Positions 8,624 to 15,890 of a stretch of DNA of 64,000 nucleotides are shown here, in pieces. Under the pieces are notes generated by a model. It was not told the DNA's origin. It worked only from the letters and a program-made list of their open reading frames with translations, and searched no databases. The position numbers were made by a program, and so were the translations under genes. Within the stretch, counting starts at the first letter, position 1. Every line of letters starts with the position of its first letter. Source of the stretch: Leptobacterium flavescens. GTDB taxonomy: Bacteria; Bacteroidota; Bacteroidia; Flavobacteriales; Flavobacteriaceae. The stretch spans positions 62,001-126,000 of the forward strand of contig NZ_JAABOO010000001.1 in NCBI RefSeq assembly GCF_010671605.1, in the 5' to 3' direction.

Positions 8624-9534
8624 TAATCGTGTCTCGCTCCTTTTAATATTCCAAATACGTGGAGTACGGCCGGAAAGATGGCATCCATCGATTCCCTTGC
8701 TCCATTGGTTGATCCCGGTAATGCCAGTACCAGGGAATTATTGATCGTTCCTGCAACGCTTCTGGAAAGCATTGCATAGGGCATTCTTTCCTGCCCGTAT
8801 TTCCGGATGGCTTCTTCTATTCCCGGAATATTTCTTTCAATAAGGGGTTTTAAAGCTTCCGGGGTTACATCACGCCCCGACAGGCCTGTTCCTCCGGTGA
8901 TAATAATAAGGTCTGCTCCTATTTTTTCATATGTACTCACCCTTTTCCTGATTTCATCTACTTCATCAGGGATGATCACATAATCACGGATCCCTACTTC
9001 ACATTCTTTTAGTTTTGCAATAATGGCCTTACCTGCCCTGTCTTCCTTTTGCCCTGCCGAAATACTATCAGAACAAACAATGACAACTGCTTCAAGCTCT
9101 TTGTTGAATTTATCTTTAAAATCGGACTTTCCGCCTTTCTTTTTCAGGAGCCTGATCTGTCCTATCTCTATTTCTTTATCTATGGGCTTAAGCATGTCGT
9201 ACATATTCAGGGCCACTACGCTGGCTCCATGCATGGCCTCAACCTCAACCCCTGTTTTGTAAATGGTCTTAACGGTAACCAAAACCGTTATCTCCAGGCC
9301 ATTTATCTCATATTCCACACCCGTATATTCTATGGGTAAAGGGTGGCAATCAGGAAGCAGATCCGGGGTTTTCTTTACTCCCAGAAGCCCGGCAGCCTTA
9401 CTCATAGCAAATACATTGCCTTTGGGCACCGTATCATTTTTTATAGCCTCAATAGTTTCTTCCTTACTGACTTTTACCACTGCCTGTGCCGTAGCAATCC
9501 TTAAACTCGTATTCTTATGGGTAATATCTACCAT
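8623..9534 (-). CDS. moaCB: Bifunctional MoaC-MoaB fusion
   Basis: This 303-residue protein joins two Moco enzymes. Residues 1-140 are MoaC (cyclic pyranopterin monophosphate synthase), with PDCHPLPIEYTGVEYE, VEAMHGASVVAL and YDMLKPIDKEI carrying the conserved Asp and Lys. Residues about 148-303 are a MogA/MoaB-type domain (molybdopterin adenylyltransferase) with VIVCSDS and the GGTGLSGRDVTPEA loop. The linker is a short Lys-rich stretch. MoaC acts on the MoaA product, while the MoaB-type domain acts two steps later, so the fusion joins non-consecutive steps. It lies between moaE and moaA, with a 67-bp gap upstream that holds a dispersed hairpin repeat. Confidence 0.95.
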   Translation of the reverse strand: MVDITHKNTSLRIATAQAVVKVSKEETIEAIKNDTVPKGNVFAMSKAAGLLGVKKTPDLLPDCHPLPIEYTGVEYEINGLEITVLVTVKTIYKTGVEVEAMHGASVVALNMYDMLKPIDKEIEIGQIRLLKKKGGKSDFKDKFNKELEAVVIVCSDSISAGQKEDRAGKAIIAKLKECEVGIRDYVIIPDEVDEIRKRVSTYEKIGADLIIITGGTGLSGRDVTPEALKPLIERNIPGIEEAIRKYGQERMPYAMLSRSVAGTINNSLVLALPGSTNGARESMDAIFPAVLHVFGILKGARHD

Positions 9535-9551
9535 TATTCAATTATTCGTTT

Positions 9552-9577
9552 TACACCTTCACTAAAGTTTCGGTGTA
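9552..9577. repeat. Hairpin repeat, copy 2, inside the Moco operon
   Basis: TTACACCTTCACTAAAG then TTTCGGTGTA matches 7315-7340 with one or two changes and is followed by CGTTGGTGGTTGCTCG. It fills most of the 67-bp gap between moaE and moaCB. It could stabilise or process the mRNA; that is inference. Confidence 0.65.
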
Positions 9578-9601
9578 CGTTGGTGGTTGCTCGTTGTTCT
9601 A

Positions 9602-10045
9602 TCAGGTGTTGACTTTCCACTGATGACTTTCATCTTCAAAGACTTCTTTTCCGAAAACCGGTACTTCCTTCTTTATAGCTTCTACGATATATTGAAGGGC
9701 CTTAAAGACTTCCTTCCTGTGAGGGGAAGATACAAACACAAAAAGGCACAGTTCTCCGGCTTTTACTTCTCCAAGGCTGTGATAAATATGCATACACGTA
9801 AGTTCGAATTTTTCGAAGGCTGCTTCTCTTATCTCGTGAAATTTACTTTCCGCCATTTCTTCATAAGCCGTATATTCGATAGCTTTTACCGTTCTTCCGT
9901 CAATAACATCTGCCCTTACCTGTCCCAGGAAAATATCATGTGCTCCGATAGAAGTCTTTGTTTGGTGTTTAGCGATAGAATCTCCGATAAATGCAGGAGA
10001 TATGGGTCCGCTTACAAACACTTTCTTTGGTTTTTTCTTATCCAT
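9602..10045 (-). CDS. moaE: Molybdopterin synthase catalytic subunit MoaE
   Basis: This 147-residue protein is the large subunit that, with thiocarboxylated MoaD, inserts the dithiolene sulfurs into cyclic pyranopterin monophosphate. Family features include GAHDIFLGQVRAD, EYTAYEEMAE, a HSLGEVKAGE segment, VSSPHRKEVF and the C-terminal IKKEVPVFGKEVF with the conserved lysines. Its start overlaps the end of the MoeB-rhodanese gene by 8 bp, indicating coupled translation. Confidence 0.95.
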   Translation of the reverse strand: MDKKKPKKVFVSGPISPAFIGDSIAKHQTKTSIGAHDIFLGQVRADVIDGRTVKAIEYTAYEEMAESKFHEIREAAFEKFELTCMHIYHSLGEVKAGELCLFVFVSSPHRKEVFKALQYIVEAIKKEVPVFGKEVFEDESHQWKVNT

Positions 10046-11159
10046 TTTTATATTGATCTTTTATTGCAAGCCTGCTGAGTTCTCCAGTCAGGGCAATTGC
10101 TCCTCCTTTCAGGCTCGCTGTATTTTTAAATCCGTTTTTATTCATAAGCTCTACGGCTTTCTTACTCCTCATCCCGGACTGGCAGAAAACTATCCACTCC
10201 TTTTCTTTATCTAGAGAATCCATTCTATTTTCCAACTCTCCCAGTGTGATATACACAGGAGATACATCGTCTATTTTGGGCTGTTCATGCGTTTCTCTCA
10301 CATCCAGAAAAACTGCTTCCTCCTTTTCCAAAGCCATATGAGTGCTGATCTCTTCTATTTCTTCTGCTGTTTCAATTCCGCAAAAAAGATCGTAATCTAT
10401 TGTTGTAAAACTTTCCTGCATCTCCACGGTTTTTGCTATTTCGGCTTCCACCCGTTTTACCTTAAGGATATTGGATTCTGCGGTGAGGGAATTATACAAT
10501 AACAAGCTTCCTGACAAACTATCGCCATTTCCGAGAATGATCTTTAAAGCTTCATTGGCCTGCATACTTCCTATTATTCCCGGTAACACCCCCAGAACTC
10601 CTATTTCAGAGCAGGAAGGTACGCTTCCGGCCTTGGGTGGTTTGGGAAAAAGGCATCTATAGCTGGGGCCATTGTTATAGTTAAACACAGATACCTGCCC
10701 TTCAAACTTAAAAATAGATCCGTAAACCAGAGGTTTAGCAGTTATTACACAGGCATCGTTTACCAGATAGCGGGTTGAAAAATTATCGGTCCCGTCCACT
10801 ACAATATCGTATTCACTGAAAAGTTGCAGGGCATTATTTACCGTTAGTTTTTCGGGGTATGCGTTTATGGTAATAAGGGGGTTCAGGTCTTCCAGGCGTT
10901 CTTTGGCAGCCAGGGCCTTATTCTTTCCGAGAGCGGAAGTCCCATACAATATCTGTCGCTGCAGGTTTGACTCTTCCACTACATCAAAATCTATAATCCC
11001 GATACGTCCTACACCGGCTGCTGCCAGGTATTGAAGTACAGGGCATCCCAATCCGCCTGCCCCAATAACAAGAACGCTGGCCGAAGAGATCTTCTGCTGG
11101 CCTTCATGTCCTATTTCCGGAAGCAGGATATGTCTGCTATATCTGTTTAAATTACTCAT
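10038..11159 (-). CDS. moeB: MoaD-activating enzyme: MoeB/ThiF adenylyltransferase fused to rhodanese
   Basis: The 373-residue protein has a ThiF/MoeB domain (about 1-250) with the nucleotide loop GAGGLG (33-38), the segment DFDVVEESNLQRQ, and GVLGVLPGIIGSMQA. A rhodanese domain (about 270-373) has the active-site loop CQSGMRS with Cys326. By homology with MoeB and MOCS3-type proteins it adenylates the MoaD C-terminal glycine and can supply the sulfur through the rhodanese cysteine. The neighbouring moaD (17 bp upstream) and moaE make this role more likely than ThiS activation, though dual use is possible. Confidence 0.92.
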   Translation of the reverse strand: MSNLNRYSRHILLPEIGHEGQQKISSASVLVIGAGGLGCPVLQYLAAAGVGRIGIIDFDVVEESNLQRQILYGTSALGKNKALAAKERLEDLNPLITINAYPEKLTVNNALQLFSEYDIVVDGTDNFSTRYLVNDACVITAKPLVYGSIFKFEGQVSVFNYNNGPSYRCLFPKPPKAGSVPSCSEIGVLGVLPGIIGSMQANEALKIILGNGDSLSGSLLLYNSLTAESNILKVKRVEAEIAKTVEMQESFTTIDYDLFCGIETAEEIEEISTHMALEKEEAVFLDVRETHEQPKIDDVSPVYITLGELENRMDSLDKEKEWIVFCQSGMRSKKAVELMNKNGFKNTASLKGGAIALTGELSRLAIKDQYKNG

Positions 11160-11175
11160 TTGTCTTTCTTAAAGA

Positions 11176-11412
11176 TCATCCCCCTGCAAAAGGAGGTAAA
11201 AGTGCTATTTCCATATGATCGTTTACTCTTGCATCATCTTCCACCAATTCCTTATCCAGGGCCACTTTAAAATCCATGGCTCCCAAAGCACTGTGTTTTT
11301 GTTTTAGTAAACTTACCAGCTCACCGGCATTACAGGAAGCAATATCTATTTGTTCCTCTCTGCATTTAGTAGCCTCTGCGAGCATTCCAAAATATTTTAT
11401 TGTTAACGGCAT
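11176..11412 (-). CDS. moaD: Molybdopterin synthase sulfur carrier subunit MoaD
   Basis: This ubiquitin-like protein of 78 residues starts MPLTIKYFGMLAEAT and ends LLPPFAGG; the C-terminal Gly-Gly is the site of thiocarboxylation. Its first 47 bp overlap the 3' end of mobA in another frame. The start fits the usual MoaD N-terminus, so the overlap looks genuine rather than a start error. Confidence 0.94.
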   Translation of the reverse strand: MPLTIKYFGMLAEATKCREEQIDIASCNAGELVSLLKQKHSALGAMDFKVALDKELVEDDARVNDHMEIALLPPFAGG

Positions 11413-11977
11413 ATAAAGCTTCTTTTAATTCTTCAGGGGCATTTATATTCTTTACCCAAATTTTTTCTTCTTCTTTTAACTGCAATTCCTTAATGTTCAG
11501 TTCATTTAACAATTTCCTCATACGTCTCTCTTCCTGATGGAGCAACTGCAGGCAAACTTCACTGCATTTTTTCCTGTACATACCTACCAGGGGCATTGGT
11601 CGGTTCCCATCTTTAAAATATACGGCATCATATTTTCCTTCCTTATATTCCATCAGCCTCTGCAATAAAACAGGGCGTATTAGAGGGACATCACAACTCA
11701 ATACGATATTGCAATCTGTTTTTGAGTGTTCCAGCCCCGTATACAAACCCGCCAAAGGGCCTGCATTTCTGATCATATCTCCAACCCTTCTCTGCTTAAA
11801 AGCGTCATAAGCGGGGTGATCACTCACAATAATAATATCATCTACTACTGTTTCCAGAGCATCGATGATATGTTGTACAAAAGTTTTATCATTGAACAAT
11901 ACCAATCCCTTTTCCCTTCCCATTCGGGAACTCTTTCCTCCTGCCAGGATAATTCCGGTACAGTTCTCTTTTTTCAT
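11366..11977 (-). CDS. mobA: Molybdenum cofactor guanylyltransferase MobA
   Basis: MobA attaches GMP to Moco to make the guanine dinucleotide form used by DMSO-reductase type enzymes. The 203-residue protein has the nucleotidyltransferase signature LAGGKSSRMG (11-20) followed by KGL, then NAGPLAGLYTGL and the metal-binding VLSCDVPLI. The C-terminal 15 codons overlap moaD. Since MobA and MocA (CTP-using) are close relatives, the base specificity is inferred. Confidence 0.88.
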   Translation of the reverse strand: MKKENCTGIILAGGKSSRMGREKGLVLFNDKTFVQHIIDALETVVDDIIIVSDHPAYDAFKQRRVGDMIRNAGPLAGLYTGLEHSKTDCNIVLSCDVPLIRPVLLQRLMEYKEGKYDAVYFKDGNRPMPLVGMYRKKCSEVCLQLLHQEERRMRKLLNELNIKELQLKEEEKIWVKNINAPEELKEALYAVNNKIFWNARRGY

Positions 11978-11984
11978 TTATTCC

Positions 11985-12320
11985 TTATAATTCCAGTTTT
12001 TTAAACTCGGAGTCCAGAAATTCCCAGCAGCTCTTATTTATATTTTCAAAAGCTGTTATCATCTTTTCTCCATAGGCTGTAATGGCAGCTCCTCCACCTC
12101 CTTTTCCTCCGGTAGATGCTACCACAAGAGGTTCTTTGGCCGACTTATTCATACTGTCCATTAAATTCCATGCCTTTTTATAGGACATACTCAGAGAGGC
12201 TGCAGCCTTGCTGAGAGATCCTTCACTCTTAATGGCTTTAAGAAGCTGAATGCGGCCCTCGCCTAAAAACATTCCGTCCTTATGCTCTACCCATATTCTG
12301 CTTTTGATCTTATAATCCAT
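11985..12320 (-). CDS. ModE-like winged-helix regulator lacking molybdate-binding domains
   Basis: The 111-residue protein matches only the N-terminal DNA-binding domain of ModE. It has EGRIQLLKAIKSEGSLSKAA, then SMSYKKAWNLMDSMN (helix-turn-helix) and the glycine-rich wing TGGKGGGGAAITAYG. Full ModE also carries C-terminal molbindin domains that sense molybdate; these are absent here. The gene sits inside the Moco operon between moeA and mobA, 7 bp before mobA, so it probably controls this operon or a molybdoenzyme locus. How it senses molybdenum or Moco, if at all, is not visible. Confidence 0.88.
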   Translation of the reverse strand: MDYKIKSRIWVEHKDGMFLGEGRIQLLKAIKSEGSLSKAAASLSMSYKKAWNLMDSMNKSAKEPLVVASTGGKGGGGAAITAYGEKMITAFENINKSCWEFLDSEFKKLEL

Positions 12321-12336
12321 TTGACATCTTTTTATC

Positions 12337-13512
12337 TTAGGGCAGGCGTATTACCTCTACCGTATCGTTCTTTTCTACTTTCATTTGCGCTTCTCCCAAA
12401 TACACCAGGGCATTTGCCACCGAGAAGGATTGCAGCATGGAAGAAGCCTGGCCATCCAGAATGCTTACCCTGCCATTTTTTATACTCGCCTTTAAAAACT
12501 GGGCTCTGTCACCTTTTTTAATATAAACCGTATCTGACGGTAGCTGCACCCGCTCAGGAAAATACTCCTGAAAGCCCGATATTTTCTGTAATGCCGGATA
12601 GACATATACATAAAAACAACTCAGGGAAGAAGCCGGATTGCCCGGTAATGCAAAAATGAAGGTCTCCTTCTTTCTTCCGAAAAAAAGTGGCTTTCCCGGT
12701 TTTTGTTTCACCTTATAAAAGATCTCCTCTACTCCCAGACTGTAAAGAGCTTTCCCGACAAAATCGTAATCGCCTACCGATATTCCTCCTGAGATCAGCA
12801 CCACATCAAAAGAATCAATTGCTTCTGCCAGCTTTTCTGCGGTAGCATCAAATTCGTCTTTCACGCGTAAAACAACAGTGTCTCTGTATCCTGCCGATCT
12901 TAATGCTGCCAGTAACATACTTCCGTTACTCTCATAGATCTGTCCGAATTCAAGCGGATTCCCGGCCTGGATCAATTCATTTCCGGTAACCACAATTGCA
13001 ATAGAAGGTCTTTTGTATACTTTAATTTCGGTAAGTCCGAGGGTAGCAATAAATCCAACAGTTGCAGGACGGATAAGCGTTCCTTTATTTACCGAAAGCT
13101 CTCCTTTCTGTACCTGCTCTCCAAGCGATCGGATATTTGTATTCTCATCAACTTCCGATTCCAGGAAAATGGTATCTCCATCTACAACCACTTTTTCCTG
13201 CATAACCACAGCATTAGCCGAATCGGGTACGGGAGCACCTGTAAAGATCCTGGCTGCCTGTCCCGGGATCATTCGAGGCTGCCTGGAATCTCCGGCTTTC
13301 ACCTCATCAATAACTTCATAGCTATTGCCGTGGGTCAGGCAAAGTGCATAACCATCCATGGCCGACTGGCGGAAGGGTGGGATTGCAATGGGAGATATAA
13401 TATCCTCAGCCAGAATATAACCAAGAGAATCTTCCAGGGATACGGTTATTACCTCTCCCCTTTTTGTGATGTTGGTGTCAATTAATTGAATAGCAGATTC
13501 GACAGAGATCAT
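12337..13512 (-). CDS. moeA: Molybdopterin molybdenumtransferase MoeA
   Basis: MoeA inserts molybdenum into adenylated molybdopterin. The 391-residue protein has the family blocks PPFRQSAMDGYAL, IFTGAPVPDSANAVVMQE, the GISVGDYDFV motif and LPGNPASSLSCFYVYV, with a C-terminal MoeA domain IV (LSRG-type beta barrel) region. It is the first gene of the eight-gene minus-strand operon; 168 bp separate it from the tonB-like gene upstream, room for the operon promoter and the dyad at 13563-13576. Confidence 0.95.
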   Translation of the reverse strand: MISVESAIQLIDTNITKRGEVITVSLEDSLGYILAEDIISPIAIPPFRQSAMDGYALCLTHGNSYEVIDEVKAGDSRQPRMIPGQAARIFTGAPVPDSANAVVMQEKVVVDGDTIFLESEVDENTNIRSLGEQVQKGELSVNKGTLIRPATVGFIATLGLTEIKVYKRPSIAIVVTGNELIQAGNPLEFGQIYESNGSMLLAALRSAGYRDTVVLRVKDEFDATAEKLAEAIDSFDVVLISGGISVGDYDFVGKALYSLGVEEIFYKVKQKPGKPLFFGRKKETFIFALPGNPASSLSCFYVYVYPALQKISGFQEYFPERVQLPSDTVYIKKGDRAQFLKASIKNGRVSILDGQASSMLQSFSVANALVYLGEAQMKVEKNDTVEVIRLP

Positions 13513-13531
13513 AGCACTCGTTATTTCTTTG

Positions 13532-13576
13532 TAAATATAACGATATTCTGTCTCTTATTTTCATGACTATTGTCAT
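13532..13576 (-). promoter_or_regulatory. Candidate Moco operon promoter with palindromic operator
   Basis: On the minus strand TATATTTA (13539-13532) matches TAnnTTTG at 7 of 8 positions and lies about 20 bp before the moeA start. A perfect dyad ATGAC-TATT-GTCAT (13563-13576) sits where the -33 element would be. That position suits a repressor site, and the operon-encoded ModE-like protein is the obvious candidate. This is inference from position and symmetry only. Confidence 0.4.
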
Positions 13577-13680
13577 AAAATAATCTAAAAATGTTTATTT
13601 TTTTACCGCAATCCCTGCTGTGTAGGGCTGTGGGATCCCTTTCCTGCTATAGGCCTTAGCTATAATCCCTATTCGAAAAT

Positions 13681-14400
13681 CTACATAAGAGTAAAATTGA
13701 TAGGGATGCTATAAGGTACTTTCACTTCTTTTCCCCTTTGCTTACCCGGTGTCATTTTGGGTAACAAACCAATGATCCTCGCAGCTTCTTTTTCCAGGAG
13801 ACGATCGGGTCCGCGAGTTTGAATGTTTGTAACCATTCCATTGCTGTTAATGACAAACAGCACATACACTTTTCCCTTGATTCCCATCTCGCGGGCAATA
13901 TCGGGGTACTTGAAATGTTTTTTAATATGTGCCTGGATCTTAAGCTGAAAACAGGTTTTCAATTCTTCATTAGAATCTCCGGTACATCCGGGAAAAACAG
14001 GTACTTTCTCAATGACTGCAAAAGGGACGGAAATATCTTCCTCCTCTTCTGCAACTTCAATATCCTCTACCCGTACAACAGGGTCTTTAATAACTTCATT
14101 CTGATCAGTTTCCGTACTCTCTATAATAGTTTCCACTATTTCTTCGGTATCCTCGACAATCTGTATCACCTCGGGAGCTGCCGGAGGCGGAGGTGGTGGA
14201 GTATTTAATGTTTGCGTTATGGGAATGTCCTGTAGAACAGGTTTCTCCAGATTAACCAGTTGAACAGTATCACTTTCCCTATCATAAATTTTGATCTCCA
14301 TAAATCTCCAGATAACGAATAGTACAAAAGCAAGCCCAATGACAAAATACAGGCTGCCATTGCGCTTTACGGCGATATTCGGATTCTTTTTAGGTTTCAT
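13681..14400 (-). CDS. TonB-like energy transducer
   Basis: This 239-residue protein has one N-terminal membrane helix (about 17-34, FVIGLAFVLFVIWRF), a short proline run (TPPPPPPAAPE) and an acidic periplasmic linker. The C-terminal TonB domain runs from VYVLFVINSNGMV to PYSIPINFTLM. It should couple the inner-membrane proton motive force to outer-membrane TonB-dependent transporters. ExbB/ExbD are not in the window, so its partners are elsewhere. It is a separate unit from moeA; the 446 bp upstream hold the heptad arrays. Confidence 0.9.
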   Translation of the reverse strand: MKPKKNPNIAVKRNGSLYFVIGLAFVLFVIWRFMEIKIYDRESDTVQLVNLEKPVLQDIPITQTLNTPPPPPPAAPEVIQIVEDTEEIVETIIESTETDQNEVIKDPVVRVEDIEVAEEEEDISVPFAVIEKVPVFPGCTGDSNEELKTCFQLKIQAHIKKHFKYPDIAREMGIKGKVYVLFVINSNGMVTNIQTRGPDRLLEKEAARIIGLLPKMTPGKQRGKEVKVPYSIPINFTLM

Positions 14401-14510
14401 GACAAATAAAGCTTATTACCTGAAGTTAGGAACAATAATTCTTAACTCCTATGATATTTGTCATGTTAATCGGTTGATTATTAAGTAAATGAAGTTTTAA
14501 ATTAAAATGG

Positions 14511-14748
14511 TGGTTGATGGTTGATGGTTGATGGTTGATGGTTGGTGGTTGATGGTTGATGGTTGGTGGTTGATGGTTGATGGTTGGTGGTTGATGGTTG
14601 ATGGTTGGTGGTTGATGGTTGATGGTTGGTGGTTGATGGTTGATGGTTGGTGGTTGATGGTTGATGGTTGATGGTTGGTGGTTGATGGTTGGTGGTTGAT
14701 GGTTGATGGTTGGTGGTTGGTGGTTGGTGGTTGGTGGTTGGTGGTTGG
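14511..14748. repeat. 34-unit heptanucleotide tandem array (TGGTTGR)n
   Basis: The array consists of 34 consecutive units of TGGTTGA (A) or TGGTTGG (G) with no interruption. The order is AAAAG, then AAG five times, then AAAG, AG and AAG followed by five further G units. The AAG triplet gives a 21-bp higher-order period. All differences lie at the seventh base. It starts with TGG at 14508 and ends with TGG at 14749-14751. It is non-coding. Confidence 0.95.
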
Positions 14749-14770
14749 TGGAATATAAATAAACTAATCG

Positions 14771-14798
14771 CTAATGGCTAATGGCTAATGGCTAAAAA
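14771..14798. repeat. Heptanucleotide array (CTAATGG)3 plus partial unit
   Basis: CTAATGG occurs three times (14771-14791), followed by CTAAAAA. The preceding CTAATCG at 14764 is a diverged further unit. Confidence 0.85.
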
Positions 14799-14840
14799 GT
14801 ATTGAGTATTGAGTATTGAGTATTGAGTATTGAGTATAAA
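14799..14840. repeat. Heptanucleotide array (GTATTGA)5 plus partial unit
   Basis: Five exact copies of GTATTGA (14799-14833) are followed by GTATAAA. The array ends 6 bp before the stop codon of the RDD gene on the minus strand. Confidence 0.9.
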
Positions 14841-14846
14841 GATAGT

Positions 14847-15251
14847 TTATTCACCCTTTTTTTCTTCAATCACTATCGAATTGGCAGCAAAGTCGTGAAT
14901 GGCTTTTTTCTTTTCGTTTCCTGTAACAGTTAGCAGGGATATCCATCCTAAAGCAGCTTTTAAGATAAATCGAATCAGGGCAAAGTGAAATGGAAGATTC
15001 CTTTTACTATCTCCTTCTCTCTTTACTAAAATGTTACTGTATGAATGTCCGATGGTTCCACCAAAAGCACTCGTTAAAATCGGATCATACAAAACAAAAA
15101 TTAAAACAAAAGCAATAATGCGGATAAATTGGGGAACATCATTAAATAAAGCCAGAACTTCCGTAGTTGCATACATTAAAGCTATTAAAACAATACCGTC
15201 TATAACTGCAGCTTTGACCCTGTCCGGTAACTGAGCATAATTTTCTTTCAT
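14847..15251 (-). CDS. RDD family membrane protein
   Basis: The 134-residue protein has three predicted membrane segments: AVIDGIVLIALMYATTEVL, FIRIIAFVLIFVLYDPIL and FALIRFILKAALGWISLLTV. RDD-family signs are RVKAAVIDG near the start, GGTIGHSYSNILV in the middle and IHDFAANS near the end. RDD proteins are small membrane proteins of mostly unknown role; some act as transporters or ion exchangers. Nothing in the neighbourhood narrows it down. Confidence 0.85.
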   Translation of the reverse strand: MKENYAQLPDRVKAAVIDGIVLIALMYATTEVLALFNDVPQFIRIIAFVLIFVLYDPILTSAFGGTIGHSYSNILVKREGDSKRNLPFHFALIRFILKAALGWISLLTVTGNEKKKAIHDFAANSIVIEEKKGE

Positions 15252-15402
15252 AGTTGGTTAAAGTTATTTTATGAACAAACGATCATTAAATAAAACTAAA
15301 CATTAATTCTGAAATAATACAAAAAATCTTTGTTTTTTATAAATATTTTCCTGCTAAAATTAAAATTATTCGATTTTGTCCGATTTGTCACTTCATATCA
15401 AT

Positions 15403-15451
15403 GCTAATAGCTAGTAGCTAACAACTAACCACTAACAACCAACAACTAAAC
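15403..15451. repeat. Degenerate heptanucleotide repeat, 7 units
   Basis: Units GCTAATA, GCTAGTA, GCTAACA, ACTAACC, ACTAACA, ACCAACA, ACTAAAC keep a 7-bp step. They are the opposite-strand counterpart of the TTAGTTG/TTGGTTG units elsewhere. The rest of the 307-bp gap 15252-15558 is AT-rich and holds the promoter at 15498-15505. Confidence 0.75.
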
Positions 15452-15497
15452 CATTCATTTTAAGATATTTATAACTATTTAATATTATTAGATTAAT

Positions 15498-15505
15498 TAT
15501 ATTTG
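15498..15505 (+). promoter_or_regulatory. -7 box of the padR-like gene
   Basis: TATATTTG is an exact match to the Bacteroidota TAnnTTTG box, 53 bp before the start codon. I see no clear TTTG at the -33 distance. Confidence 0.6.
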
Positions 15506-15558
15506 TATTATAATAATATACCAAAAAAATACAATTAGTTAATAAAACCACCTTAGAA

Positions 15559-15852
15559 ATGGAAAATTCAAGCATTTATGGATTAACGTTACAGCAAATA
15601 AAGATTTTGCATGTCATAGAGACAGAAGAAAAGTACGGGTATCAGATCATGAAGGAGTTAGATAACAAAATACTCCTTGGCAGTTTATACAACAGTCTGA
15701 AGGCCATGGAAAAAAAGGGATATGTTGAATCCAAATGGGGAGAAGATGACAATAAGGGGGGAAGGAGGAAATATTACAGGATCACGCCCGGCGGGGTCCG
15801 GGTATTGGAGTACGTAAGGGCCGACTTAATCTCACAGTTTAATTTAGCCTGA
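15559..15852 (+). CDS. PadR family transcriptional regulator
   Basis: The 97-residue winged-helix protein has the PadR pattern: KILHVIETEEKYGYQIMKEL, then GSLYNSLKAMEKKGYVESKW, a basic GGRRKYYRITPGG wing and LEYVRADLI. PadR proteins repress small operons, often including themselves and a membrane or transport partner. The downstream gene for a 188-residue membrane protein (38 bp away) is the natural target and is probably co-transcribed. Confidence 0.9.
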   Translation: MENSSIYGLTLQQIKILHVIETEEKYGYQIMKELDNKILLGSLYNSLKAMEKKGYVESKWGEDDNKGGRRKYYRITPGGVRVLEYVRADLISQFNLA

Positions 15853-15890
15853 AGAAGTTATGAAAAAGAGAGAATTCTTAGCATTCAAAA

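Larger units (their letters stand above)
14401..14846. repeat. Spacer dominated by three adjacent heptanucleotide arrays
   Basis: 14401-14510 is ordinary AT-rich sequence that may hold the tonB-like promoter. 14511-14840 is tandem repeats with three different 7-bp units. No gene is visible. Confidence 0.8.

Noticed and set aside
13513-13680. Moco riboswitch before moeA
   Set aside because: Only a small dyad and a promoter-like box are present; no long multi-stem aptamer is visible.
14511-14840. CRISPR array
   Set aside because: Units are contiguous 7-mers with no spacers, and there are no cas genes in the window.
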